64,000 nt of DNA from CALFVT01 sp039989855. GTDB taxonomy: Bacteria; Pseudomonadota; Alphaproteobacteria; Caulobacterales; Maricaulaceae. The stretch covers positions 25,161 to 89,160 of the forward strand of contig JBDXGZ010000015.1 in assembly GCA_039989855.1 (NCBI GenBank), given 5' to 3'. The notes under the pieces are model-generated. The model was not told where the DNA came from. It saw only the letters and a program-made list of their open reading frames with translations, and made no database searches. Below, piece by piece: positions 35,232 through 44,130 of this stretch. The translations under genes and the position numbers were made by a program. How positions within the stretch are numbered: position 1 is the first letter of the stretch; each line of letters opens with the position of its first letter.

Positions 35232-36020
35232 GTGGCTCGAGCCTTAGTTTTCGATTCAGGAGTGGGTGGTCTGTCAGTGACAGAGGCCATTCGTGAGCAC
35301 CTGCCAAATCTAAAGCTTGATTACGCTGCCGATGATGCCTTTCGCCCTTACGGCAATAAATCCGCCGAAGCCCTCGGCGCGCGTTTGCCGGGCCTGCTGT
35401 GGAGCTTGTCTGATATGCTCGGAAGTGACTGTATCGTTTTGGCCTGCAATACGGCCTCGACGACGGCTCTCCCTGTCATACGCGCGGCCCTTGATATTCC
35501 TGTGATTGGCGTTGTTCCCGCGATTAAGCCTGCGGCAAAAGCGAGCCAAAGCGGGCATATCGGTGTATTAGGAACGCCGGGAACTGTGGCGCGCGATTAT
35601 GTCGACCGCCTCATCCAAGATCACGCCCAACAATGCCGTGTGACCCTTAAAGGCTCAGTGGAGCTTGTGGGTATGGCCGAGGCGAAGCTCACGGGGCAGG
35701 CGATTGATATGGCAGCGCTAAAAGAAGAACTGAACGTCTTCACTCAGCAAACGCCCCCCGTTGACCAAATTGTGTTGGCTTGCACTCATTTCCCGCTGCT
35801 ACATGACGAGCTATCCACCTGCCTTGGGGCGGGGGTTACGTGGGTGGATTCTGGCGAGGCCATTGCGCGCCGTGTGGACAGCGTTTTGCGGGGCTTAAAC
35901 CTTTCGACGGTCGACGAAACCGCACGACAGTATGCCTTCACCACTGGCGACGGTATTGGCGCTGCGCGTCAGGCTGTGTTTAAAGACTACGGCTTTTCTC
36001 GGCTTATATCTTTGGCGTGA
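35232..36020 (+). CDS. murI: Glutamate racemase
   Basis: 262 aa with GTG start and GAGGG upstream. The active-site elements are complete: FDSGVGGL (7-14), first catalytic Cys in LACNTAST (C72) and second in LACTHFPLL (C184). It makes D-glutamate for peptidoglycan in the cytoplasm. The 18 bp after the stop hold a weak hairpin (AAGCC/GGCTT) shared with the convergent YqaA-type gene. Confidence 0.95.
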   Translation: MARALVFDSGVGGLSVTEAIREHLPNLKLDYAADDAFRPYGNKSAEALGARLPGLLWSLSDMLGSDCIVLACNTASTTALPVIRAALDIPVIGVVPAIKPAAKASQSGHIGVLGTPGTVARDYVDRLIQDHAQQCRVTLKGSVELVGMAEAKLTGQAIDMAALKEELNVFTQQTPPVDQIVLACTHFPLLHDELSTCLGAGVTWVDSGEAIARRVDSVLRGLNLSTVDETARQYAFTTGDGIGAARQAVFKDYGFSRLISLA

Positions 36021-36037
36021 AGCCAAGACGACAGGCT

Positions 36038-36628
36038 TTAGAAAAAGTGTTTTAACGCCCAATATCCGCCCACTGCGAGGACACAGACGCCGATAGTGAA
36101 AAGCGCAAAATGTTTTTTCATAATCGCTTCGGCTTGATCGCCAAATGTTTTGACGATGCCAGCGACAAGAAAATATCTTAACGTCCGCGCGACGACACTG
36201 GCGGCGACAAATATACCGAAGTTGATTTTAAACACGCCGCTCATGATCGTGATGACTTTATAAGGAAACGGCGTCAGGCCCGCCATAAATACCCATGCGG
36301 CCCCGTGCTCTTGAAACTTCTCGCCAAAGGATTCTATTTTTTCAGCCTTGCCTAAGCTCTCCAAAATCGGCAGGGCGATGGTTTCAGCAAAAAAGTAGCC
36401 GAGGAAATAACCTGCAATTCCGCCAATGACCGAGGCCACGGCCGCGACAAAGGCGTAGCGCCACGCTTTACTATGATCGGCTTGCACCATGGGGATGAGC
36501 AGCGCGTCCACAGGCAATAGGAATATAGAGCTTTCAAGAAACGCCGTTCCGATTAGGACTTTCTCAGCGTTTTTATGCCGGGCGGCGGATTTGGTCTTTT
36601 CGTACCAACGATCTAAAAAAGGTAACAT
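36038..36628 (-). CDS. YqaA-type (DedA/VTT superfamily) membrane protein
   Basis: 196 aa, four to five membrane segments. The core LESSIFLLPVDALLIPM and the GxxxGYxxG segment GGIAGYFLGYFFAET, followed by FMAGLTPFPYKVITI, match the YqaA family of VTT-domain proteins (reentrant loops with a conserved Arg/Pro: here TPFPYK). Relatives are linked to phospholipid scrambling or undecaprenyl-phosphate transport, but the function of this branch is not fixed. It stands alone on the minus strand. Confidence 0.85.
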   Translation of the reverse strand: MLPFLDRWYEKTKSAARHKNAEKVLIGTAFLESSIFLLPVDALLIPMVQADHSKAWRYAFVAAVASVIGGIAGYFLGYFFAETIALPILESLGKAEKIESFGEKFQEHGAAWVFMAGLTPFPYKVITIMSGVFKINFGIFVAASVVARTLRYFLVAGIVKTFGDQAEAIMKKHFALFTIGVCVLAVGGYWALKHFF

Positions 36629-36729
36629 GTAGCGGCCTATAATGAGTTACGATTTTAGGCTTTAAGCTAGAGCCGTATATAAGACGTAAATAAGGGGCCG
36701 AAATATTCGGGCAATCTGTCGCCGTAAAT

Positions 36730-37098
36730 TTAGTCAGGCATAATCTTACGGGGATCGACAGGGCCGAGCTGCCGACTGCGTTTTTTTCCTGTTAGAACCC
36801 AAGAGACGAAATGCTCGCAATTATTAAACAGCGCATTATAGCGCTGCCCTTTTTTAGAGCGCGCGCGGGCAACAATCTCAGAGCCGTTCAGCGTAGCGTG
36901 GCTATAGGGAATAATCATCACCCGTCCATTTGACGTGAAGCTCCCCATATCCGTCTCGTAGACACGACCAAAGCGGCGGCTCGTATGAATAACCGTCCCG
37001 TAACCTGTGGCGATGCCCACATGTTTGATGAGGCCGAAGACTGTGACTTGCAGTAAGGTTCCCGCAGGGTGGGGTTTATTGATTTGAAATTTCGTCAT
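36730..37098 (-). CDS. LRAT-domain (NlpC/P60 superfamily) protein
   Basis: 122 aa. LIKHVGIATGYGTVIHTS (about 24-41) carries the two His of the LRAT domain and NNCEHFVSW (about 92-100) the catalytic Cys, in the circularly permuted papain-like order. Eukaryotic members are phospholipid acyltransferases or phospholipases; bacterial stand-alone copies are little studied. There is no signal peptide, so it is cytoplasmic or membrane-associated. It is divergent from the RND efflux operon, sharing the repeat-containing intergenic region. Confidence 0.75.
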   Translation of the reverse strand: MTKFQINKPHPAGTLLQVTVFGLIKHVGIATGYGTVIHTSRRFGRVYETDMGSFTSNGRVMIIPYSHATLNGSEIVARARSKKGQRYNALFNNCEHFVSWVLTGKKRSRQLGPVDPRKIMPD

Positions 37099-37201
37099 AA
37101 TTATTAACTAATGTGTCTGGGTGAGACTTCAACTCGAACCCTCACCATAAAATCTCCATATTTGACCGTAGAGTTTGTGCGGTCAGCCTTTTAAAGCAAA
37201 C

Positions 37202-37244
37202 TTATTATCGAAAAACAATAATTATTATTGAAAAACGATAATAA
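37202..37244. repeat. Tandem palindromic repeat upstream of the RND efflux operon
   Basis: Two copies of a 21-nt unit, ATTATYG-AAAAA-CRATAAT with a leading TT/T, are repeated with a 20-bp period (37202-37222 and 37222-37242, two differences). Each unit is an imperfect palindrome, and the outer arms TTATTATCG/CGATAATAA make the whole an inverted repeat. The 20-bp period is two helical turns, so two dimers could bind the same face. It is 43 bp before the efflux start at 37287, where an operator would be expected. Confidence 0.6.
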
Positions 37245-37286
37245 TCCTGATAGTGGAACTTTAAGAGGCCCAATTTGGAGATAATT

Positions 37287-38534
37287 ATGCCAACGCCATA
37301 TGGTAAGGACGCTACAGATATAATACCGATGAGTTCGACAGATCGCGTAAGGCTCTGGTTCGCGCGTGGGCTTGTTTTCGTCCTGCCTGTTTTAGTGATT
37401 TTGGCGGCGGTGATTGGTACGGTGGCCATGGGGAGCCTCAAGCCTAAAACCGAAGAGAAGGCGGAAGAGATTAAAGCCATTCCTGTTATCACGGTAGCGG
37501 CCGTGCAGCGCTCGGTGACATTAAAGGTTCGCTCTCAAGGCAATGTTCAGCCTCGCACAGAAATCGGTGTTACGGCCCAGGTCGGCGGTTTGATTACTCA
37601 AATGTCTCCAAAATTTATTGAAGGTGGCCAGTTTAAAAAAGGTGATCTCTTGGCGCAGATTGATCCGAGAGAATATGAGCTACGCGTCACCCAAGCCCGC
37701 GCAGAGGTCGCCCAAGCGCAAACGGTGATTAGTCGTGAACAGACGGAAAGCTCCATTGCGCAAAAAGATTGGGACGACCTTGGGCGCGCGGGTGAACCGA
37801 CAGCCCTGACCTTGCGCAAGCCGCAACTGGCAGAAGCGCAAGCTAATCTCGCGGCGGCAGAGGCCCGCTTGGGCGAGGCGGAGCTGCAATTATCACGCAG
37901 CTTTATCTATGCGCCTTTCAATGGGCGCGTCACAGAACAGACCATTGATAGAGGTGAATTTGTCACCGCAGGCACGCGCTTGGGCGAGATATACGGGGAC
38001 GAAATTATGGATATACGCTTACCGCTGACGCAAGCGGAGCTGCAAAGGCTTGGCATGACGCTGGGTTATAAAGCTCCAAAAAGCGGCGGGGTTCCTGTAA
38101 CGCTTTCAACCCAAGTTGCTGGGCAAACCGCCGAATGGCCCGCCCATATTGTGCGAACGGATAGCCGCTTTGATAATGAAAGCCGCGTGTTGTTTGTTTA
38201 CGCGGAGGCGCGTGACCCCTTTGGGCAAGAGGCGCCTTTGGCCCCGGGATTGTTTGTTGATGCGCAGATAAAGGGCCAGACACTTGAGGATATGATTGTT
38301 GTTCCACGTGCCGCCTTGCGCGGGGCCGATAAGGTCTATGTTGCAACCCCTGAGAATAGCTTAACCATCAAGACAGTCGATATTGCGTCGTCAAACCGTG
38401 ACGAGGCGATCATTAGCGCAGGACTATCCGCAGGCGAGGCGGTGATTACATCCCCCATCAGAGGCGTGGCCGAGGGCATGAAAATCGATGTGGTCGATTC
38501 GACTGCGGTGTCTACAGGCGGAGATGCACGATGA
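37287..38534 (+). CDS. RND efflux periplasmic adaptor (membrane fusion protein)
   Basis: 415 aa from ATG 37287, with GGAG 8 nt upstream; ATG 37275 is in frame but lies over the ribosome binding site. One membrane anchor (about 25-45), a lipoyl half-motif VRSQGNVQPRTEIGVTAQV, a coiled-coil hairpin (about 120-200), the second lipoyl half SFIYAPFNGRVTEQTIDRGE, then beta-barrel and membrane-proximal domains. It links the RND pump to an outer-membrane channel; no tolC-like gene is in the window. It overlaps the pump gene by 4 bp. Confidence 0.92.
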   Translation: MPTPYGKDATDIIPMSSTDRVRLWFARGLVFVLPVLVILAAVIGTVAMGSLKPKTEEKAEEIKAIPVITVAAVQRSVTLKVRSQGNVQPRTEIGVTAQVGGLITQMSPKFIEGGQFKKGDLLAQIDPREYELRVTQARAEVAQAQTVISREQTESSIAQKDWDDLGRAGEPTALTLRKPQLAEAQANLAAAEARLGEAELQLSRSFIYAPFNGRVTEQTIDRGEFVTAGTRLGEIYGDEIMDIRLPLTQAELQRLGMTLGYKAPKSGGVPVTLSTQVAGQTAEWPAHIVRTDSRFDNESRVLFVYAEARDPFGQEAPLAPGLFVDAQIKGQTLEDMIVVPRAALRGADKVYVATPENSLTIKTVDIASSNRDEAIISAGLSAGEAVITSPIRGVAEGMKIDVVDSTAVSTGGDAR

Positions 38535-41500
38535 ATGCGATCATAAAGTGGTGGGCGAGCAATTCGGTTGCCGCCAATTTGCTCATGCTTATCTGCCTTA
38601 TCGGCGGTATTGTTGGATATATATTCATTGAAAGAGAGCTTGAGCCTTATGTGGAATTTCCTGGGGCAAATGTAACAATTGCTTGGCCAGGGGCCTCGCC
38701 GCAGGACGCGGAAGAACAGCTCGTCGTACGTATGGAAGAAGCCTTATCATCAATTAATGAAATTGACCGCATGTGGGCTTTAGCCCGTGAAGGCGGCGGG
38801 ACTGTGACCGTGATTGGGAAAAACAATACGGACGAAGGAAAATTACTCGCGGACATCAAACGTGCCGTTGACAGTATCAATACTTTCCCTGCCGCGGCTG
38901 AGTCGCCGCAAATATCGATTTTTAGAAATGATGAAGAGATGATCCGCTTGGCTGTGTCAGGCGATGAGAGTGTCTCGGAACGTGACCTCAAACGGTTCGC
39001 GGAAACAACGCGCCGTGAAGTGGCTTTGTTAGGAAACGTCCCTTCCGTCGGCCTGTTTGGCGTTCGCAATGAAGAAGTCTCTATTGAAGTTTCAGAGACA
39101 GCTTTGCGGCAATATGGTTTGACATTTAATGATGTGGCGACGGCGGTACGCGGCGCGTCGGTGAATAGTTCTTCAGGTCAAATCAAGACCGAGACAGGGA
39201 GTATGCAAATACGCACGCGTAATCTTGCCGATAACAAACAAGATTTCGAAGACATAATCATTCGCCAAGACAGTAACGGCGCGGCGATACGTGTCGGTGA
39301 TGTTGCGCATGTGCGCGACGGGTTTGAAGACGTCGATCTTTTAGCCACGGTCAATGGCAAGCGGACGATCCTTGTACAAGTCATGAGTGGCCCCGACATG
39401 GACGTGGTCAAAATGTCGAAAAATGTTCAGACTTATCTTGAAGAGACGAAGGCGGACTTACCTGACGGCGTGTCTATCACCGTGTGGGAAGACGCCAATG
39501 AAGCCTATTCGGGGCGGATTAACTCTATCGGGAAAAATTTTTTCACAGGGCTCCTATTGGTCTGTTTGACCTTGATGTTATTTCTGCGGCCTAAAATCGC
39601 GATTTGGGTGTCCATTGGTATTGCCACCGCCTTTGCAGGCGGCATGGCTCTGCTGCCTTTGTTTGGTGTGTCATTTAATATGATTTCGACCTTCGCCTTT
39701 TTGCTCGTCATCGGCGTGATTGTTGATGATGCGATTATTGTCGGGGAGGCGATACATTATAAAACCGAAGAGGGAGACCGCAATCTGGACGCCGCCGTTA
39801 ACGGCACGAACATGGTGAGCAAGCCCGTTATCTTTGCGGTTCTGACCACAATGATTTTCTTTGCTCCGTGGATGTTCCTGTCTGGCGGGACGAGTGAGTT
39901 TACGCGCTCTATTTCCTTGGTTGTGATCTTGGCGTTATTTTTCTCTCTAGTGGAATCGCTTTTGATTTTGCCAGCCCATTTGGCGCACTTAAAACCCGTT
40001 AATCCGAAAAGTCGCATTATGAAGTTTCAGGCCCGTATTTCAAATAGTCTGACATGGTTTGGTGATAATATTTACCGGCCGATGATTATCAGCGCCTTGC
40101 GTCGGCGTTACGTCACCGCCGCCTTATTTATCGCAATGATGATTTTAACTATTGGTATTGTTTCAAATGGTCTTGTGACGTCGACTTTCTTTCCAGAGGG
40201 GGAGTCGGACCAAATTGCGATCACTGTCGAATTACCCGAGGGTACGCCTTACAGGCGCACGCTTGATGTATTGGCGCAAATTCAGACCGCCGAACATGAA
40301 CTGCAAGAGGAGATCAAAGCGAATGACGGCAGCCTAATTGAAAATTGGTACACGCGCTCCCGCGATAATGAAGTGTTGGCCTTGGTCAAATTGGTTCCGC
40401 CAGAGACGCGCGCTTTGTCCGCTAAAGATGCGGCAGAACGCTTGCGTGAATTGATAGGGGACGTGCCTGATGCGGAGGCCATTTCAGTGGATTATCGAAA
40501 TGGCAATGATGGGCCGCCTTTGCAATATGTCTTAAATGCGTCGGAGTTTTCTGACCTGCAAGCGGCAGCGGATGACCTCATGGGCGAGCTTCGTAGTTAC
40601 GACGGTGTTTTTAACGTGGTCAATGATATGGAAAGCGCGACCCAAGAGGTGCAATTTGACTTAAAGTCAGGGGCGGAAAGCCTTGGCGTCACAACCGCCG
40701 ATGTGGCACGTCAGCTTCGCCAAGGGTTCTTCGGCGAGGAAGTTCAACGTCTCCCGCGCGATGGTCAAGACGTACGCGTTTATGTGCGCTACCCGCAGAG
40801 TGATCGACGCTCTCTTGATTTTCTCAATGATATACGTGTGCGCACAGCAGATGGTCGGGAGCTACCTCTAGAGGCGGTCGCAGACTTGCGTTTTGAGCGC
40901 GGTACGAACCGTATCTTACGCCGCGAGCGACAACGGGCAATTGTCGTCAGCGCCGAAATTCCGAGCGAGCGCGTGGATGAGGTGAGAGATAAGCTCGACG
41001 AGGATTTCTTTGACGGGTTTGAGCAGCGCCACCCTGATGTGTCGCGCGGTAATATTGGACGGTCTGATGAGGAGGCAGAGTTTCAGAAAGAACTATTCAC
41101 TCTTGTGTTGATCGCAATTGGCGTGGCTTACTTCTTGGTTGCTGTATCGTTTAAGTCTTACTTTGAACCGATTTTAATTTTGTTGGCTGCGATTCCCTTT
41201 TGTTATTGCGGCATGATATTTGGCCACTTGGTTATGGGTTTTGATATGTCCATCCTGTCGATGCTTGGCATGTTTGCGGCAGCAGGCGTCGCGGTGAATG
41301 ATAATCTCGTCTTGATAGATTATGTCCACCGTCTGCGCGAGAAAGGTATGGACGGGGCCGAAGCCTTGGTCATGGCAGGAACGCGGCGATTCCGTCCGAT
41401 TTTACTTACCTCGCTAACGACATTCATTGGACTTTTGCCACTCTTGTCTGAGCAGTCCCTACAAGCGCAGTGGCTTATCCCGATTGGAATTAGTCTGGCT

Positions 41501-41644
41501 TTTGGTGTGCTATTTGCCTTGTTCGTGACTTTGTTCTTTGTGCCGGCTCTTTACGGAATTGGAGCTGATATCAGGCGGTTTATAATTTATCTTGTCAAAG
41601 GCTTGCCGCAAGAGGCGTTCTCGAGCTCACTTCCGCTCAAATAA
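38531..41644 (+). CDS. RND efflux pump, AcrB/MexF-like permease
   Basis: 1037 aa, the usual RND size. Twelve membrane helices with two large periplasmic loops; TM4 has the proton-relay Asp pair in LLVIGVIVDDAIIVGEAI. The first loop (PGASPQDAEEQ, FGVRNEEVSIEV) and the second repeat (EGTPYRRTLDVL) match the AcrB family. It expels drugs, detergents or lipids by proton antiport. The final helices end RRFIIYLVKGL with no Glu/His tail. No local TetR repressor is next to it; control may act through the tandem repeat upstream. Confidence 0.94.
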   Translation: MNAIIKWWASNSVAANLLMLICLIGGIVGYIFIERELEPYVEFPGANVTIAWPGASPQDAEEQLVVRMEEALSSINEIDRMWALAREGGGTVTVIGKNNTDEGKLLADIKRAVDSINTFPAAAESPQISIFRNDEEMIRLAVSGDESVSERDLKRFAETTRREVALLGNVPSVGLFGVRNEEVSIEVSETALRQYGLTFNDVATAVRGASVNSSSGQIKTETGSMQIRTRNLADNKQDFEDIIIRQDSNGAAIRVGDVAHVRDGFEDVDLLATVNGKRTILVQVMSGPDMDVVKMSKNVQTYLEETKADLPDGVSITVWEDANEAYSGRINSIGKNFFTGLLLVCLTLMLFLRPKIAIWVSIGIATAFAGGMALLPLFGVSFNMISTFAFLLVIGVIVDDAIIVGEAIHYKTEEGDRNLDAAVNGTNMVSKPVIFAVLTTMIFFAPWMFLSGGTSEFTRSISLVVILALFFSLVESLLILPAHLAHLKPVNPKSRIMKFQARISNSLTWFGDNIYRPMIISALRRRYVTAALFIAMMILTIGIVSNGLVTSTFFPEGESDQIAITVELPEGTPYRRTLDVLAQIQTAEHELQEEIKANDGSLIENWYTRSRDNEVLALVKLVPPETRALSAKDAAERLRELIGDVPDAEAISVDYRNGNDGPPLQYVLNASEFSDLQAAADDLMGELRSYDGVFNVVNDMESATQEVQFDLKSGAESLGVTTADVARQLRQGFFGEEVQRLPRDGQDVRVYVRYPQSDRRSLDFLNDIRVRTADGRELPLEAVADLRFERGTNRILRRERQRAIVVSAEIPSERVDEVRDKLDEDFFDGFEQRHPDVSRGNIGRSDEEAEFQKELFTLVLIAIGVAYFLVAVSFKSYFEPILILLAAIPFCYCGMIFGHLVMGFDMSILSMLGMFAAAGVAVNDNLVLIDYVHRLREKGMDGAEALVMAGTRRFRPILLTSLTTFIGLLPLLSEQSLQAQWLIPIGISLAFGVLFALFVTLFFVPALYGIGADIRRFIIYLVKGLPQEAFSSSLPLK

Positions 41645-41701
41645 TTTTGGCACACTGATAATTTCGGGGTCGTGAGCTATATTGTGTGACGTGATGGGTT
41701 C

Positions 41702-41732
41702 CCCCTCTTTCTGAAACATGCTTTAAGAGGGG
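41702..41732 (+). promoter_or_regulatory. Hairpin covering the phoH ribosome binding site
   Basis: CCCCTCTT (41702-41709) pairs perfectly with AAGAGGGG (41725-41732), with a 15-nt loop. The right arm is the Shine-Dalgarno of the gene starting at 41734. In the folded state initiation would be blocked, so translation could respond to temperature or a binding factor. If transcription starts downstream of the left arm, the hairpin would not form. Confidence 0.5.
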
Positions 41733-41733
41733 C

Positions 41734-42747
41734 ATGAGTAAGAAACAAACCGATATTATACAATTTGACGACCCAGAATTTGTGCGAAAGCTTTGCGGGG
41801 CGAACCATGCGAACTTAGCGCTGATTGAGGACGCCTTTGATGTGTACCTCGAAGCGCCCGGGGCCTCTGTTCATATAAATGGTGATGGGCCGAGCCGTAC
41901 ACGGGCCGCTGAAATTGTCCGCGAGATTTACCAAAGAGTTGAGCGCGGATGGCCGTGTGGTACGAATGATGTTCGGGCCTTGATTAAAGCCGTTGGACGC
42001 GGGGCGATTAAATCCGCCTCTGCTGCGGCGATTATTCCCTTTCCGCGCCGCGCGCCGATTGTGCCGAAAACCCCGCGGCAAGAACAATTCATTAAAGCTT
42101 TACAAGATTATACGATCAATTTCGGTGTCGGGCCTGCAGGGACAGGAAAAACATTCTTGGCTGCGGCTTACGGGGCGTCGCTCTTGGCGCGCGGAGAGGT
42201 TTCGCGCTTTATCGCCTGCCGCCCAGCGGTGGAAGCTGGCGAACGCCTTGGCTTTTTGCCCGGTGACTTTAACGAAAAAGTCGATCCTTATATGCAGCCG
42301 ATATGGGATAGTTTGAATATGTGCTTGGGCCGCGAAGAGGTCGAACGCCGCCGCGAGTCAGGTGAGATCGAAGTTGTGCCTCTGGCCTTTATGCGCGGCC
42401 GGACTTTATCTGATGCCTTTGTGCAAATTGACGAGGCGCAAAATGCGACCATCCCGCAAATGAAGATGGTACTGACGCGGCTCGGCGAACGCGCGAAATA
42501 TGCCGTCACAGGCGACGTCACACAATCTGATTTGCCGCGTCATGTGGAAAGCGGCCTCGCCCATGCGCTACGTATTTTGGAAGGTGTCAAAGGGATACGG
42601 CAAACCCATTTCGAAGCATCTGATGTGGTGCGTCATCCACTCGTTGGTAAAATCATCAATGCTTACGAGGCCGAGAATACAGAGGCTTATGCGTCTAACA
42701 ATAAAATCGAACCTTTGCCGTTTTTGACGGGATCATCTGACGAATGA
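41734..42747 (+). CDS. PhoH family ATPase (YbeZ-like)
   Basis: 337 aa. An N-terminal RNA-binding-type region (about 15-95) is followed by the PhoH ATPase: Walker A GVGPAGTGKT (131-140), ACRPAVEAGERLGFLPGD and the DEAQN Walker B segment FVQIDEAQNAT, then VTGDVTQSDLP. PhoH/YbeZ works with YbeY in rRNA maturation and RNA quality control and is an ATPase, possibly a helicase. It overlaps ybeY by 4 bp, the standard pair. Its Shine-Dalgarno lies in a hairpin. Confidence 0.93.
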   Translation: MSKKQTDIIQFDDPEFVRKLCGANHANLALIEDAFDVYLEAPGASVHINGDGPSRTRAAEIVREIYQRVERGWPCGTNDVRALIKAVGRGAIKSASAAAIIPFPRRAPIVPKTPRQEQFIKALQDYTINFGVGPAGTGKTFLAAAYGASLLARGEVSRFIACRPAVEAGERLGFLPGDFNEKVDPYMQPIWDSLNMCLGREEVERRRESGEIEVVPLAFMRGRTLSDAFVQIDEAQNATIPQMKMVLTRLGERAKYAVTGDVTQSDLPRHVESGLAHALRILEGVKGIRQTHFEASDVVRHPLVGKIINAYEAENTEAYASNNKIEPLPFLTGSSDE

Positions 42748-43205
42748 GCATAAGTTTTGATGTTACGGTGACGGATAAGCTCTGGCTGGAACATGTGACA
42801 GATATTGATGCTCTCGCGCTAAAGGCGGGACAGAGCTTGCCTGATGATATTGCGGCAAAAGACCCGTCAGAGGTCAGCCTTGTGCTAACGGATGATGCGG
42901 CCATACAGATTTTAAACCGTGACTACCGCGGCAAAGATCGTCCAACAAATGTGCTGTCCTTTCCTGTGATAAACGCGCCCGGGTTGCTTGGTGATATTGT
43001 GCTCAGCCGTGAGACAGTTTTACGTGAAGCGGAGAGCGGCGGGAAAGTCGTTCATGATCATTTAACTCATCTTATCATACATGGGCTTTTGCATCTTCTA
43101 GGTTATGATCACGAGAGCGACACTGACGCCGAGGTGATGGAAGCCCTTGAGGTTGACGCTTTGGCAAAACTGGGGATTGCCAACCCCTATATTTTGAAGG
43201 CATAA
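42744..43205 (+). CDS. ybeY: Endoribonuclease YbeY
   Basis: 153 aa. The metal-binding motif HGLLHLLGYDH (H113, H117, H123) is complete, with NRDYRGKDRPTNVLSFP earlier. YbeY is a single-strand endoribonuclease needed for 16S 3'-end maturation and 70S quality control. It overlaps phoH by 4 bp and is followed after 15 bp by the CBS-domain gene. Confidence 0.96.
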   Translation: MSISFDVTVTDKLWLEHVTDIDALALKAGQSLPDDIAAKDPSEVSLVLTDDAAIQILNRDYRGKDRPTNVLSFPVINAPGLLGDIVLSRETVLREAESGGKVVHDHLTHLIIHGLLHLLGYDHESDTDAEVMEALEVDALAKLGIANPYILKA

Positions 43206-43220
43206 GGTCTTTAGGAGTTT

Positions 43221-44117
43221 ATGAAAACTATGGAAGACACATCCTCGCCGTTACAAGATGATGAGACACCTTTAAGGCGCAACTGGCTATCGCGTTTATT
43301 TAAAAACTCACCCAGTTCTGAAGCTAATACGACGCAAGCGCAAGCGCGCGAAACTATGATTAATGCGGCTGACCGCTTTCATGTGCTGCGGGTTGAAGAT
43401 GTGATGGTGCCTCGCGCTAATATTGTTGCGGTCGATCAAACATGCGGCCTTCATGAGTTATCTATCGCCTTTCAAGCGGCGGGACATTCTCGCATGCCCG
43501 TCTATAAAGAGACGCTCGATGATCCTGTTGGCATGGTGCATATTAAGGACATACTCAGCTACCTGATGCTGAATGCACGTGGGCGCAGTGCGAAAACCTA
43601 TAAAGACCGTAAGATTGTTCCGACGATTAAACGCACAGTGCTATATGTGCCGCCATCTATGTTGGCCCAAGATTTACTCCGACGTATGCAGGCGCGCCGT
43701 ATTCATATGGCTATTGTTGTCGATGAATATGGCGGGACGGACGGGATTGTTACACTTGAGGATTTGGTTGAGCCAATTGTCGGTGATATTGAAGACGAAC
43801 ATGATGAGGATGACGCCGAAGTTAAAACCCTAAAAACGAAAATGGGTGTGACCTATTGGGAAGCCGATGCGCGAGTCTCTATTGATGATTTCGAAGCTGT
43901 CTTAGGGCGGGACTTTGCCAGTCCCGACGAAGAAGATGATGTGGATACATTAGGCGGCCTCGTCTTTACCCTTGCGGGGCGTGTGCCTGAACGCGGCGAG
44001 ATCATCCACCATAGCCATGGTATTGAGTTTGAGGTCATTGACGCCGACCCGCGGCGCGTCAAGCGGCTCCGCATTAGTGTGTCTAAAGCGGCCAAGTCGC
44101 CCCGCGCAGTTCAATAA
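43221..44117 (+). CDS. CBS-domain protein of the CorC/HlyC family
   Basis: 298 aa, no membrane domain. Two CBS repeats (about 55-190: [55 protein letters not shown]) and a C-terminal CorC_HlyC domain (about 205-290). The E. coli equivalent YbeX lies in the same ybeZYX-lnt order and is linked to magnesium homeostasis and ribosome metabolism. Older 'hemolysin' labels are misleading. lnt starts 13 bp later. Confidence 0.92.
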   Translation: MKTMEDTSSPLQDDETPLRRNWLSRLFKNSPSSEANTTQAQARETMINAADRFHVLRVEDVMVPRANIVAVDQTCGLHELSIAFQAAGHSRMPVYKETLDDPVGMVHIKDILSYLMLNARGRSAKTYKDRKIVPTIKRTVLYVPPSMLAQDLLRRMQARRIHMAIVVDEYGGTDGIVTLEDLVEPIVGDIEDEHDEDDAEVKTLKTKMGVTYWEADARVSIDDFEAVLGRDFASPDEEDDVDTLGGLVFTLAGRVPERGEIIHHSHGIEFEVIDADPRRVKRLRISVSKAAKSPRAVQ

Positions 44118-44130
44118 ATTTGAAAAACGG

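Noticed and set aside
37120..37150. tRNA-like T-arm (GGTTCGAGT on the minus strand)
   Set aside because: Only a 6-bp stem GGTGAG/CTCACC with a 15-nt loop; no acceptor, D or anticodon arms fit around it.
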